Shown piece after piece: positions 9,759 through 21,584 of a DNA stretch of 64,000 nucleotides. The first letter of the stretch is position 1. Every line of letters begins with the position of its first letter. This stretch comes from Takakia lepidozioides. Taxonomy: Eukaryota > Streptophyta > Takakiopsida > Takakiales > Takakiaceae. Made by a program: the position numbers and the translations under genes. The DNA lies in NCBI GenBank assembly GCA_030704615.1, contig CM060732.1, positions 63,655,053-63,719,052 on the forward strand, given 5' to 3'. Below the pieces are notes generated by a model. The model was not told where the DNA came from. It did not search any database and was given only the letters and a program-made list of their open reading frames with translations.

Positions 9759-10790
9759 ATGGAAGACACATTTATGGAAATGGTCGCCACATTGCAGAAT
9801 CTTCAGCTCCAGATGCAAGAACTTCGTGCCTCTATTGCCCAACTACAAGCTGATCAGTCTCAAGATCTTGACAACGCTCTCAACAATTTGCAACAACAAA
9901 TTTCAGAGTTGAAGGAGTCGAACAATGGATCTTCAATTTTACGAGTCCATATTACAACAAATCATACTGCAACGGTTTTTCCAAATCTTCAACAGATTAC
10001 AAGGGAATAAAATGTCAGCATGCCCGAGAAATTTGATGGGACGAGATCAAGATTTCGCGGTTTTGTTCAACAAGTACAATTGTTCCTACGATTACATCCA
10101 CAACGCTACCTTGATAAAGGTATTCAAGTGAGATTCGTGGGCACCATTCTATCAGGCACTGTCCTATCTTGGTTTGCACCGCTATTAGAGAAAAATTCGC
10201 ATTTACTATACAATTTTGAAGCATTTATGTCCGAGTTCACTGCAACATTTGGAGAATGATAGAGAGAGAGTTGCAGAGACAAAAATGCAAAATCTTCAAC
10301 AAAGAGCACGTTTTGCTTCCGTTTATGCCGCCAAATTTCGACAACTTGCGTGCAATCTCGGCTGGAATGAGAAGAGCCTCATTAGTCAGTTTTGATGTGG
10401 CTTAAAAGAGGATGTAAGAGATTTGTTGCTGATAATGTCAAACGTGAGTACACTGAGCGAATTCATCACCCAAGTCATTGCATGCAATAATCGTTTGTTC
10501 GAAAGACGTCAAGAGAAGCGATCTGGATGGTCGACGACGCACTATGCTGCTACTACTACAGCACCAAACACAACGATTCATTAGACATCCGGTAATGATC
10601 ATATGCAGATTGATGCTGTCCGATTCAAGCCATTGACGCCACAATAAAAACAAAGACGGCGTTCGAATGGATTATGTATTTATTGCGGAGAAGATGATCA
10701 CATAACATTAAACTGCCCCAACAAGATAAGATTAAAAGCTCGGGGCACAACTCAAGTGTTCGATATGAGGAGGTCAGAAAGTGAAGATAT
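9759..10790 (+). pseudogene. gag of the chromovirus
   Basis: ATG at 9759 opens a coiled-coil start (LQNLQLQMQELRASIAQLQ). A gag core follows at 10020-10259 (PEKFDGTRSRFRGFVQQVQ, then TVLSWFAPLLE and FEAFMSEFTATFG), interrupted by stops near 10008, 10258 and 10394 and others. A CCHC zinc knuckle of the form CIYCGEDDHITLNC is encoded near 10677-10718. It would coat the genomic RNA in particles. Multiple stops make it non-functional. Confidence 0.85.
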
Positions 10791-10899
10791 CCAGTCACAG
10801 TAGGGACCATGCGGCTGGACACCCCAAATTTCTCACAAAAAAAATGTTTCTCTCTACCTCCAGACCTTGTACCTTATTTTACAGTTCCAGTAAAGATCA

Positions 10900-13710
10900 G
10901 GATGCAAAATTGAGATATCTCCGTAGAAGCACTTTTAGACTTGGGCGCTTCAGCGTGTTTTATTGACAAAGACTTTGCGAAGCAACACAATTTAACGCTC
11001 GTAAGAAATAAATTCTTAGCCCCTGTTGAAGTCATCGATGGACGACCGTTAGCATCAGGAAATATTGACCATGAAACTCGACCCCTTGAAGTGAAGCTTA
11101 AAAATGAAGCATCACAGATTGTTTTCAATGTCATCCAGTCTCCAACGAATCCTGTGATCGTTGGACTTCTCTGGTTTGTACTTCATAATCCTGACATCGA
11201 CTGGCGATCACGAAAAATTTCGGCAAGAAAAAAATGCAAAGCACCAAAGGTATTCAACCCATGTTTCTTGGAGCTAGAGCCTTCATGAGAGCTACGAAGA
11301 AAGACGCGACATTTGCACTTTATGGGACTCCAATCAAAACCACAACAAACCAAGGTACTTCGACATTACCCACTCAATATCAAGATTTCAAGGATGTCTT
11401 CGAGAAGAAAAATGCAGACATGTTGCTAGAACATCGACATTATGATTGTGCAATTGAGTTGTAAGAATGAGCTCAACCACCATTCGGCCCCATCTACAAT
11501 TTATCTCAGACAGAGCTGGTTTACGCGAATACATCGATGAAAATTTGTCAAAGAATTTCATTCGACATTCGAAATCACTCGCGGGATCACCTATTTAAAA
11601 AGAAGGACGGATCGTTACGCATGTGTGTGGACTATCGTGGGCTCAACAAAGTCACTATAAAAAATCGATACCCACTACCGCTGATTTTTGGACTCCTCGA
11701 ACAACTTGGACGAACAATTTTTTTCATAAATATCGACTTGAGAGGAACTTACAACTTTGTACGAATAAAATAAAGAGACGAATGGAAGACTTTTCGCACA
11801 AGGTACGGACATTTCGAATACAATGTTATGCTTTTCGGTCTTACAAATGCTCCAGCAAATTTTCAACACATGGATGAATGACATATTTCGAGAATTTTTG
11901 GATGACTTTGTAGTCATCTATTTGGACGACATTTTGATATTTTCACAGAATGAAAAAGAACACGGTCGTCATGTACGCCTTGTCCTTGATAAATTGAGAG
12001 AAAAATGACTATACACCAAGTTGAAAAAATGTCTTTTCCACCAATCTAAAGTCAAATTTTTGGGCTACATTGTTTCCGACAAATGAGTCTTTATGGATCA
12101 GAAGAAAATACAAACCATCATCGAGTGGATTAAACCAACTTCGGTCCGAGATATACAATGTTTTCTAGGATTTGCAAATTTCTATAGAATCTTCATCAAT
12201 GACTACTCCAAAATTGCTGCACCAATAACACGACTCACATGGAAAGACAAATTTGTATGGACGAGAAGGCTGACCAAGCATTTGAAAGGCTGGAGCAGAC
12301 ATTTACAACGGCTCCAATATTGGTACATGCAGACCCATCTAAACAAGTTTTTTTTTAAAGCAAATGCATTGGACTTTGCACTTGGCGCGGTACTCTCTCA
12401 ATATGGTACAGACGGCCGACTTCACCCTGTTGGTTTTCGCAAATATTCCGTTGCGGAGATCAATGAAATCCATGACAAAGAACTTCTAGCGATTATTGAT
12501 GCTTTTGAGAAGTGACGTCATCTATTGGAGGGAGCTCAACATCATGTCACTGTCTATACCGATCACAAAAACCTCGAGTATTTTATGAGTGCTCGTGTTT
12601 TGAATCGACGTCAAGTGAGATGGAGTATATCACTAGCAAGGTTTGATTTTGTTATTATCTACCGTCCCGGACATCTTTAAGGAAAACTAGATGCTCTTTC
12701 TCGACGATTGTATCTTGCGCCAAAGGAAAGGGATGCAGCTTTTGACCAACAAAAATCCATCTTCTTGAAACCATCAAATCTCCAATTGAATTTGCTATCT
12801 ATGTCCACCTATGACGATGCAGAGATCATAAAGGAGATTCAGGAAGCACTGAAGAGCGACCATTTTGCTAAGACACTACGAAGTCAACTAAATCGACCTC
12901 GAGACAACCCGCATGTTACAAACGACTTCGAATTCAAAGATGACTTGTTTTATTTCAAAGGAATTCTTTATGTATCTCTAGGACCTACATGATTTCGAAT
13001 TTTTCATGTCACGATTTTCCGGCTGCAGGACGTTTCGGCTTCAACAAAACAATGAAATTGATATCCAGGGACTATTGGTGGCTACAGATATGGAAACTCG
13101 TGAAAGAATTTATAAAATCTTGCGACATGTATGTTAGAGCGAAGGGACCACGACATCGACCTTACGACCTTCTTTAACCAATACCCATTCTCAAGGGTCC
13201 ATGGTCGTCCGTGTCTATTGACTTTATTACGGACATTCCAATTTCCAAGACCACCAATTCAATCCTTGTTATTGTAGATCGTTTTACGAAGATGACACAT
13301 TTCATTCCATGTAATAAGACGGTTACCGGCGAGGAAACTGCAAGACTCTTCTTCAATAATATCTACCGCATTCATGGACTCCTGAAGGACATCGTATCTG
13401 ATCGAGGACCACAGTTCATATCAAATTTTTGAAGGGGATTATTTCACATATTGGATACTAAGATCAACCTCTCTACAACTAATCATCCACAGACTGATGG
13501 TCAAACCGAACGTGTAAACCAAATTTTGGAGCAGTATCTTCGCTGTACGATAAATTATCACCAAGATAATTGGACGGACCTTCTATCATTGACTGAGTTT
13601 GCCTACAACAACACTATACATTCTTCGACCAAACAAACTTCATTTTTCTCCAAGCTTACATTCCACCTCGCAGAAGCTAAAAAACAATACAAGGAGTATG
13701 CAGATTAACG
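10900..13710 (+). pseudogene. pol of the chromovirus (protease, RT, RNase H, integrase)
   Basis: Protease around 10920-11210 with LLDLGASACFI, where the usual D-S/T-G-A active site has become D-L-G-A. Reverse transcriptase about 11560-12080: FKKKDGSLRMCVDYRGLNKV, then a frame break near 11770, then the catalytic YLDDIL. RNase H about 12340-12680 ([20 protein letters not shown]). Integrase about 12990-13710: a Cys/His region, the D at VDRFTKMTHF, then NHPQTDGQTERVNQ. Stops and shifts occur throughout (for example 11462, 12006, 12513, 12990 and 13430). No intact polyprotein remains. Confidence 0.9.
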
Positions 13711-13789
13711 TCGCCAACTCCAACCCAAGTTCAAGGTCGGAGATTGTGCATGGCTTCTTCGACGAGACATACAAACCTCGTGACCATCA

Positions 13790-14165
13790 AGGAAGTTGGA
13801 TTATCAACGCTTGGGACCATTCAAAATTATTCGACAAATAAATCCGGTCAGTTTTCGGCTTAAACTCCCACGAAGTATGCGCATCCATCCAATCTTTCAT
13901 GTTTCATTATTGGAGTTGTATCATCCATCGAATATTCCAGGGAGAGTCTCCGTACCACCTCCACCAATCGAAATCAATCAAGAAATTGAGTATGAAGTCG
14001 ATGAAGTCATAGACTCTCGCATCAAGTATAAACATCTTGAGTATTTCGTACATTGGAAAGGTTACGACATCAACGAACGAACATGAGAATCTTCATCCAA
14101 CCTCGCCAATGCATCTGACAAAGTCCAAGAGTTTCATCAACGATATCTAGCTAAGCCCCGAGCTA
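13790..14165 (+). pseudogene. Integrase C-terminus with chromodomain
   Basis: [20 protein letters not shown] and [14 protein letters not shown] (the GPF/Y-like module) are followed by [20 protein letters not shown] and [11 protein letters not shown], then a TGA where W is expected (T-W-E in intact chromodomains). Aromatic positions Y, W and Y/E are visible. A chromodomain directs integration to chromatin marks in chromoviruses. Confidence 0.9.
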
Positions 14166-14765
14166 CACGTCAATAAGACGTCACAATAATGATGTCAGCC
14201 AAGTTAGCTTCAAGGTGAAGACTCCACATTCAATGTATCTGATACATGTTAAGGAGGGAGGAGCACCACACATCAATATATATAGCTACACTTTCAGCAC
14301 TCTTGCATCTTGTATTGGCAGCATGGAGTCACATGAACCAGATACATTAGAGTTGTCGCTTACCCAACTACCAGATCAGCCGTTCCGATTCTTACGACCT
14401 TCAACATGATGCCGACGATCTCGAGACGATGGGTCACCAATGCGACGCGTACTTTCTCGTCTGGACCCCGTACTACGGCAAATGGAGCCTACTCGAAGTT
14501 TGATAATTCTGTTGGAGGTTAAAGCTTCGGAGCCTGAGGACAATGAAATCATGTTTGAAGACAGTTTCGAAAATCAGAATGCTCAAATCACTGCGTGGTC
14601 CCCAAGTCAAGGTGTTGGACACTATCGATGGTTGCAGGGACCTGTAAATCATTTGAGCCAAGAACGAAGAGCCAAATACTTGGCAAATACCATTCGTCGA
14701 ATTTTGGATTTTCTCTAGCTCTAAGCAAGTCTAAGATTTTACTGCTTCTCGAGGAACTCGACGCT

Positions 14766-14779
14766 AGAGGAGAGGGTGA
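14766..14779 (+). other. Polypurine tract
   Basis: agaggagagggtga directly before the 3' LTR; the plus-strand primer of reverse transcription. Confidence 0.85.
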
Positions 14780-15415
14780 TGTCACGGACATGGCCCAGAA
14801 TAACTTACTAGGGGTAAATATCAGAAGTTACCAAGTTACCATATTATCAGAAGTTATCATGACTTACTGTGATTTACCATGATCTACCATGATTTATCAT
14901 TATTTATCATGTTACCGAAAGTTTATCAAATTATCAAGAGTAACTTGGGAAACTGCTCAGGAAGCTTCCTTTGGAGGAAATTTCTTCATCAAGATATCTC
15001 ATTTGTTTAAGGAAGCTTCTCCATCAAAAAACTTTTGTTTAAAGAAACTTCTCAATTAAGAAACCTTTGTTTAACCTTGGAAACTTCTCCATCAAGAAAC
15101 CTCCTTTGGGAAAGCCTCTTAGGGAACCTCCTAGTAGCCAGTATATATAAGAGGCGAGACTGGACACTCTTCAGTCTCGCCAACACCAATTCAAGCTACT
15201 CTTGTTTCCAGTTTTTAGTACTCCAGTCCAGTTTCCAGCATTCCAGTATTTAAGTCGTGTTCCAATATATTGTACTCTTGTTCATTGTTATAAAGATCGT
15301 CTTGATTCCTATTTACTCATAGTGCATACGACCACGCCGACCTTGACTTCTTGTCTAGTCTTGTACCTCTAATCTGATCTCTTGTTTGTGTTCAATCATG
15401 TTATCGTCCTTGACA
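14780..15415 (+). repeat. 3' LTR
   Basis: Begins tgtcacggacatggcc and ends gtccttgaca, followed by the target duplication attta. The TATA box at 15142-15149 and the 11-mer at 15173-15183 are conserved. A 9-bp stem, ggcgagact (15153-15161) with agtctcgcc (15173-15181), surrounds the predicted start. Confidence 0.95.
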
Positions 15416-18400
15416 ATTTATATGTCAATAATGTTAATTAGTCCGAATGTTACTTACGTATGGTTGCATCCGGTCCTCCTTGACCAGCCCCTTGTGCCGT
15501 ACACAAGTTCTTCATCTCTCTGTGTTTTCTCTCTAACACCTCGTTCTTCATGCGACCAATAGTGACACATTCAGACAATAGTGCCGCAATCTGACCTACA
15601 TGTGCCCCTTGTACGTGAATATAGTCTCATATGTCCATGGATGCATGCCACATGAACTCCTTGCATAAGAAACCGATATTGTGCAAAACACATATAATGT
15701 CAGAACTATGGTTTATGTAATAGCATCCATCCATCCATAAAAATGGCAAATGACAATAAACCCAAAATACCTATAATCTCCAGTAGGCTCAGTGCCTAGC
15801 GGCCATGTATTATAGCGTTGTTGAAGACTGTCAAACCGCTTGTAAAAGTCCCACATTTGCCAAATATGATGAAAGCGTCGTGGAATCGGTAATCCGTCTA
15901 TGACCTGTATCCATCACCATTTATATTCGTTTATTAAAAATACATATACCGTACTTACCTAGCTTATCAGGCAATAATTAATTCAAAATCAGGTGCCTAA
16001 CTAAATTTAGAATTTTTTTACAAAATGTACCTAAAACTTGGAAAAACCTCCTAAGAACTGCCCAATTGCTCAAAAATTGTGGAAAATACCAAAATGTCCA
16101 AATACGTGGGGAAAATGCCTAAATTATATTATTTAAAGTCCAAAAAATGGCAAAAACACCTACAATTTAAATTTTCATATCCAGGTTTAGGATTTTGGTA
16201 GTACCAGGCGTGTAGGTGCGTACAGCCTTCACTGCATCCATTCTTTTATCACATATCAAACATTATGTGTTTTTAAAATAAAATAACCTCAACAATAATT
16301 TTTGAGGGAGGTAAAAAACTATTGTTCATCATTATCCAGCCTGGTTGACTGAAATACATGTCTAATATTTGGAAATTACCTAGTGGAGGTGCCTAAATAA
16401 TAAAAACGAATCTGCCTAATGATATTTTATTTGTATTAATTATTAGGCACGGAAGTGCCTAATAAGCTAGATAAGTACGGTATGTTGCAAGATGTAATTT
16501 AAAAAATGGAGCCCCAGTATGTAAACATGCGGGGATTAGTTTAATTACCAACAAAAACTCTTCATGTTGTGCCAATATCCTGTCGGAGATGGACCCGTCT
16601 GATTGTCCATACAAAATATCATAGTACTGAGTGCCTTTGTGTGTATGAGTATCCATTCGACAACCGATCCGGAATGATGGCCCCTACATCCAAGTCAAGG
16701 AACATTCAACATTAGGAACAAGCTATAATGTGAAAAAATGATTTTTTTTTAATATAATGACAAAGTATACAATGTCAAATATATGAAAAAATAACTAAAA
16801 TATCTCACCGTCAGGATGTTATAAATGCGTGTGAAGCGACTAAGGCCTTCTCGAAGAGGCATTGTCTTGTCAGGTTCCTGTGCTATCATCTGCAAATGTC
16901 ACATCATCTTTAAGACAGTACGAATAATGGCATGTCGCGCACAATAGGCTAGTCCACTCATCGGAGGCGGGGTCACATACATTGCACGTGAATAGATTTT
17001 ATCAATTTAAATGATACGACTATGTCGACTCATAAATGTATCATGTCAGACATAATATACCATTTTTATTTTATTCTAGCGTGAAATAAATAATAAATTA
17101 AAATTAAAATGATAGTACACTAGGATAGTGGCTCGAGACCCGTGATACAACTTTGACTGCGTAGCAAATACAAAATACCTTTAATGCGTTTATGCGGTCC
17201 ATAGCCCAATTGTCGACATGAGCTATAACCACTAGCGCAGCATCTTTGCCCTCCTACTTGGCGATGGATGCACATGATAAAATGCCACGGTCACATAATA
17301 GCTCCAATACAATCTCACATACCTGATACAAAAAATGCATATAGTTTAATAATTTGATATAACTTCATAAAATTTCAAATATTATATGATTGAAATCAAA
17401 CACAATCAAACTTGTCCGTCTTTGCCATAGTGCAGCCGTGAGTCGATACCGAGTTTCACCACACTCCGTATGTGAAACCATCGGTACGAGTCCAACCAAG
17501 CCCTGCTGCAGATGCCTCTTCGTAGAAATCCTGAACAAATAAAGTGAACATTGATTGTCACATTATACATTTATTCAAACGACTAAATTAAAAATGTTAC
17601 ATATACGGATTTATGCAAAATATATAAACAAATAAGCACAAAATATAAACATACATTCGTCTGTTGTACAACATTAGTCGAATTAACGTTCTTAAAAATT
17701 CCGTGAACATCAAACGGCCAAAACACTCATGTATCGTGGCTATAAGACGCCCAGCCTCACGATCACGAATGGAGCCCCATACATCTTAAGTCTGAACAAT
17801 AAAATCTAATGTCAAATGACGATGGTCTGGGCTTTGACCAATGTATTATATAGCGCGTGAAATCTCAACGTCGCTGCAGTTCGTCATTGGCACACCAGTG
17901 ACAACGGATGCCAGATATGTCATGCCCCACCTGAACTGCCTCCGGTGTCGGTCATATGCACCAGAAGACCTATGTAGCTCATTAATTGGCAATCTCCATC
18001 GGGTGTTTGCATGAGAGGTGTCATGTCGCGACCTTTTGCTTTGAGAGCCCTGCACACCGGGTTGCGGTGGGGATGGATCCACGAATGTACATGGTAACAG
18101 ACACATACCACCTCGGAAGTGGTTGTGGGTTCAATCCACCGATTGGTGTCACAAATGTGTCCACCTTCATAACGGAAGGCAGTAACCTATTGTGGTGAAG
18201 AGACCTCATAATTTACGTTTCATTGGGGAGACCGTCGGACATCAAATATTATATTATATTAATGTACATGCTCCGAACCAAGTTGTGTTCAACCAAATTA
18301 TGAATTCAAATAATATACATGATAATATCTAATTACTATGATTATACATTTTTATTCTATTAATATATGTTTATTGTCAATGGCCTCTAAGTATGCAATC

Positions 18401-18427
18401 TTGTGTTTTGGTGGTTCAATATGATGT

Positions 18428-18922
18428 AGTATGGATACGGATGCTCCGAATTTGTCCAGGGATTGTGAGCCACATTCTAGACCGACTGCAAAGCCTTCAC
18501 GTCGTCATGCCCCTCATATTCTCCCAGAATTAGCCACACCATGGACATGACAACTAGTATTCACTAGTAGGGATAGCAGTCGTCAGAGACCATTGCGTCA
18601 GAATCAGTCTTCACCGGTGCATGAGGCTGTTGTTCGTCCTACAGTCACCATCGATGATAATGGTGATAGTGATGAGATTCCCCATCACATGGATGTTGAC
18701 CATGTTCCTGATCCACATGCTCTCCTTCCACTTATGGAGGATGAGCTAGAGGTAGCATTGGAGAGTATCGAACTTTGTACATCGGGTCATAGCGATAGTG
18801 TTGACAGTGCACCCATTATGCCACATGTTCATGGCATGGATATATCGAGTGGGGGGCCAGCTTGTGGAGGTCCACAATCATATGCATCGACAGTTGGCAT
18901 GCCGCGCACCTCACTTCAGTAA
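18428..18922 (+). CDS. Unrecognised acidic ORF
   Basis: Plus-strand open stretch, longest from 18593 to the stop at 18920-18922 (109 residues), with an upstream open piece in a different frame near 18440-18530. Acidic (DDNGDSDEIPHHMDVDHVP, MEDELEVALESIEL), no recognised domain. It lies opposite an intron of the minus-strand gene at 8750-20300. It may be part of the same element-like locus. Low support. Confidence 0.25.
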
Positions 18923-19990
18923 TCTCTCATTCAAATCATAATTACTCGCTTTGATGCGCGCGCATAACTCCCAAACTGGCCGTCGGGCCAACTCGGAGCT
19001 TCGGCTGCTCACCGGGACAGAACGGTCCCCCTTTGCTCCTCCACAAAACCCTTTCTCAATTCGGGCCTAGTGGAAATTCCTTTTGGATGTTGGCAGTCCG
19101 GAACAACTCCCCACACCTTGGTCGCTTTCCGGCACGTTTGCTTACTCACTAGTTTTTGGTCACCAATGGGTTTGCACCGTTCTCGGGGGTTACTACTCCA
19201 TATACTTCTGTGACTGTCCACGGGGGTTTCACAAACAACACCCTTATTTTATGGCGATCCACCATGAAAACCCTTGATTCTCGGTGATAAGTCGCGATGA
19301 GTCTTGGCCCACCCACCATGGCCCCATTGGACCGTGATGAGTCCCAAGACTCCTCACGACTCCACCACAAGGTCTCCGCCCCATGGTGAGTCATATGTCA
19401 CCCCCACTAAGACCCACTAAGCTACCACCAATTATTGATGTAACACATAATGATCATACCATTGATACGATTATTTCTTAATATTACTATATGATTGATG
19501 AATTATTTTAAAATATTCATATCAAACAAAATATTTATTAATACTCCAAAATATTAATATCACATCTTCAAATAATGAGAGTATGACATTCTTTAAGTAT
19601 TGGTAATTTTAAATTGATTATGATTATTAATCAATTCATAACTAATTATTCTAGTCGGAAGTTACTTATGACTACATTAGTTACCATGAATGAAGGCATG
19701 AAATTCAAATTATTCGTATGCAATTTGAATACCAAAATAATGTGGTCATTGGACGCAATTAGATGATGGTTAGAAACTTCCGTGACGAAAACTAATGATT
19801 GTGTGACGACGTTCACACTCCAAATTGGGGGGTTCAGCATATAAGAATGCCTACAATATGTCATGCAATATAATATTACACAAAATATATATTACATATA
19901 CGTTACACAATATATATTCGGATTAATACAAATGAGTGAGTGAGTTACGGGCGCGGGCCAATTCCAAACTGAAGGAAAAAAAAAAACATT
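18923..19990. other. No gene seen
   Basis: AT-rich from 19420; no coding block with splice sites was found. Intron of the minus-strand gene by position. Confidence 0.5.
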
Positions 19991-20299
19991 ATAAAGTAAG
20001 TTTTAATCGGTGGATGACTTACCGCACCTTGAGAATACGTCGAGGCAGTCAATTGATACCAAGTCTGACCGACCAAGGCCTCGTTGGTGTAATGGTGTGG
20101 CCACCGTACTTTCTCCCTATGATAAGGTATAATATACAACAATAACAAACATAAGATAAATAAAAATAAAATAAAAAACTCAAACCAAAATACAACACAA
20201 AATAACAAGCGAAAAGTGAAGGCTTACTTGAGGAGCTCGAGGAAGAACTTGTGTGAGGAACAAATGAGAGCTCCAGATATTTATATCTGGGATGAGCCC

Positions 20300-21584
20300 T
20301 TAAGCAATGATGTACGGATGATGTACGGATGATACCATCTGGATGACCTTGTGGATGAATTTTTAACAATGTGATATGGATGGTATGACTAGGATGTAGA
20401 GTAATAATTATTGATGAGAAAATGTATGACCGTGGATGAGAAGTCATTATTACGAAAGCCCTAGGATGGTTGATACTATCATTAAGATCAAATAAGACAA
20501 ATGAACTTGAGTGCATGACATGTGATTGACTACTGAGATTTTTGTTTCACATGAAATTTGAATATGATGCAATCATTGTTTACATGAAGTTTGAATATGA
20601 CACAATCATTGCGACTTGCACGCTTCGAAAACTGGCTAGAGCCATTCCCTCATTGTCCATATTGTAAGTGACCGAATTATACCCGATTTTACAAGTCATA
20701 AGTTGTAAAAATACAGGCTAAAACCTTTCCCTCATTGTAAGTGACCAACTATACCCGATTTTAGAAGTCATAAATCATAAAAATACCTTAAAGATTCTTA
20801 AAAAAAGGTATCTTTACACATAACTGATGGGGAAGGATTCCAACTTGGATTAAAATGTTGTCCAAAATGCTATTTGTATAACAAAATATCTACAACAAAA
20901 TGTGTCTAAAAGTTTCTTACATTAGAGTTATCAGATCTGAGTTTCAACATGAGTGGTTAATAAAACGCCATCTCGACTCCGGTTTGCTCTGTAAACTTGT
21001 TGTAAGTTAAAACAGGTTGACTCGCAGGGAGTTTCTTTGTGATTTCACCCAAATGCTCTCACTCGAGCCCTCTACTCTAGTGAGGCCTCTCGGGTCTCAA
21101 CTTGTCCAAAATCCTTAAACTCGCGACCAAACTTCCTGAACAAGTAATTGGAGGTGTTTTAAAGTTTGGACCCGAGTTGAATACAACAAAAATGCCTAAA
21201 CATGTGCATCCTAGTTGGACACGAGTTTTGCCTTTAAGTGGGTCAAGTCGACCTTGGAATTTACGGATAACCCTACTATGCTGGACACCCCTGCAAGGGC
21301 AAACCGTGAGAGAATGTAAACTGAAGTATTGCTAACTTAACAATCCAAAAATTGCAGTGTCCAGTTCGCATTCAATATTGAACTTCTCTACCGTCTTGCC
21401 TCACCACTGTTTCTATCTGAAGATATGGACATTGAGAACCACCAAAGTTTAACCCCCTCATGATGTCTTACCATTTAAGTGTGGTGATGCCATCTTGGTG
21501 TGGCTGGTAAAATTGGGGCTAGGCAACCAGACACATTGGAGGCCAATGAAATGAATCCGTTGATCAGGGAGCGAAAATTTCTGG
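20300..21584. other. Intergenic, nothing recognised
   Basis: Short repeats of gtgaccgaattatacccgatt-like sequence (near 20670 and 20740) and a tandem gatgtacggatgatgtacggatg (20308-20330). No gene. Confidence 0.5.

Larger units (their letters stand above)
9217..15415 (+). mobile_element. Ty3/gypsy chromovirus LTR retrotransposon, degenerate
   Basis: Complete structure: 5-bp target duplication attta (9212-9216 and 15416-15420), 5' LTR 9217-9720, primer site 9723-9733, gag, protease, reverse transcriptase, RNase H, integrase, chromodomain, polypurine tract 14766-14779 and 3' LTR 14780-15415. The domain order and the chromodomain place it in the chromoviruses. Many stop codons and frame breaks show that it can no longer make its proteins. 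The LTRs differ in length (504 and 636 bp), mainly by a block present only in the 3' LTR (around 15215-15320) or lost from the 5' LTR. It sits in an intron of the minus-strand gene described above. Chromoviruses related to fungal Tcn1 are known from seed-free plants, so that affiliation should be tested. Confidence 0.95.
8750..20300 (-). pseudogene. Unrecognised multi-exon gene split by a retrotransposon
   Basis: Coding blocks with splice sites on the minus strand. 5' to 3': about 20229-20300; 20023-20116 (VRWPHHYTNEALVG, donor gtaagt); about 17843-18100; 17655-17791; 17412-17530; 17179-17322; 16809-16889; 16549-16683 (HKGTQYYDILYGQSDG); 15771-15904 (RRFHHIWQMWDFYKRFDS); 15458-15673; then, beyond the retrotransposon, 9052-9138 (IAEWDRMCFDAEMRAQYLKL, acceptor tag, donor gtaagt) and about 8750-8930. 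Block phases fit for 17179-17322, 16809-16889, 16549-16683 and 9052-9138. Damage: an in-frame TAG in 17179-17322, a TGA in 15458-15673, and a phase mismatch between 15771-15904 and 15458-15673. I do not recognise the family. It could be a host gene or the gene of another, intron-bearing element. The start and end are not fixed. Confidence 0.55.
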
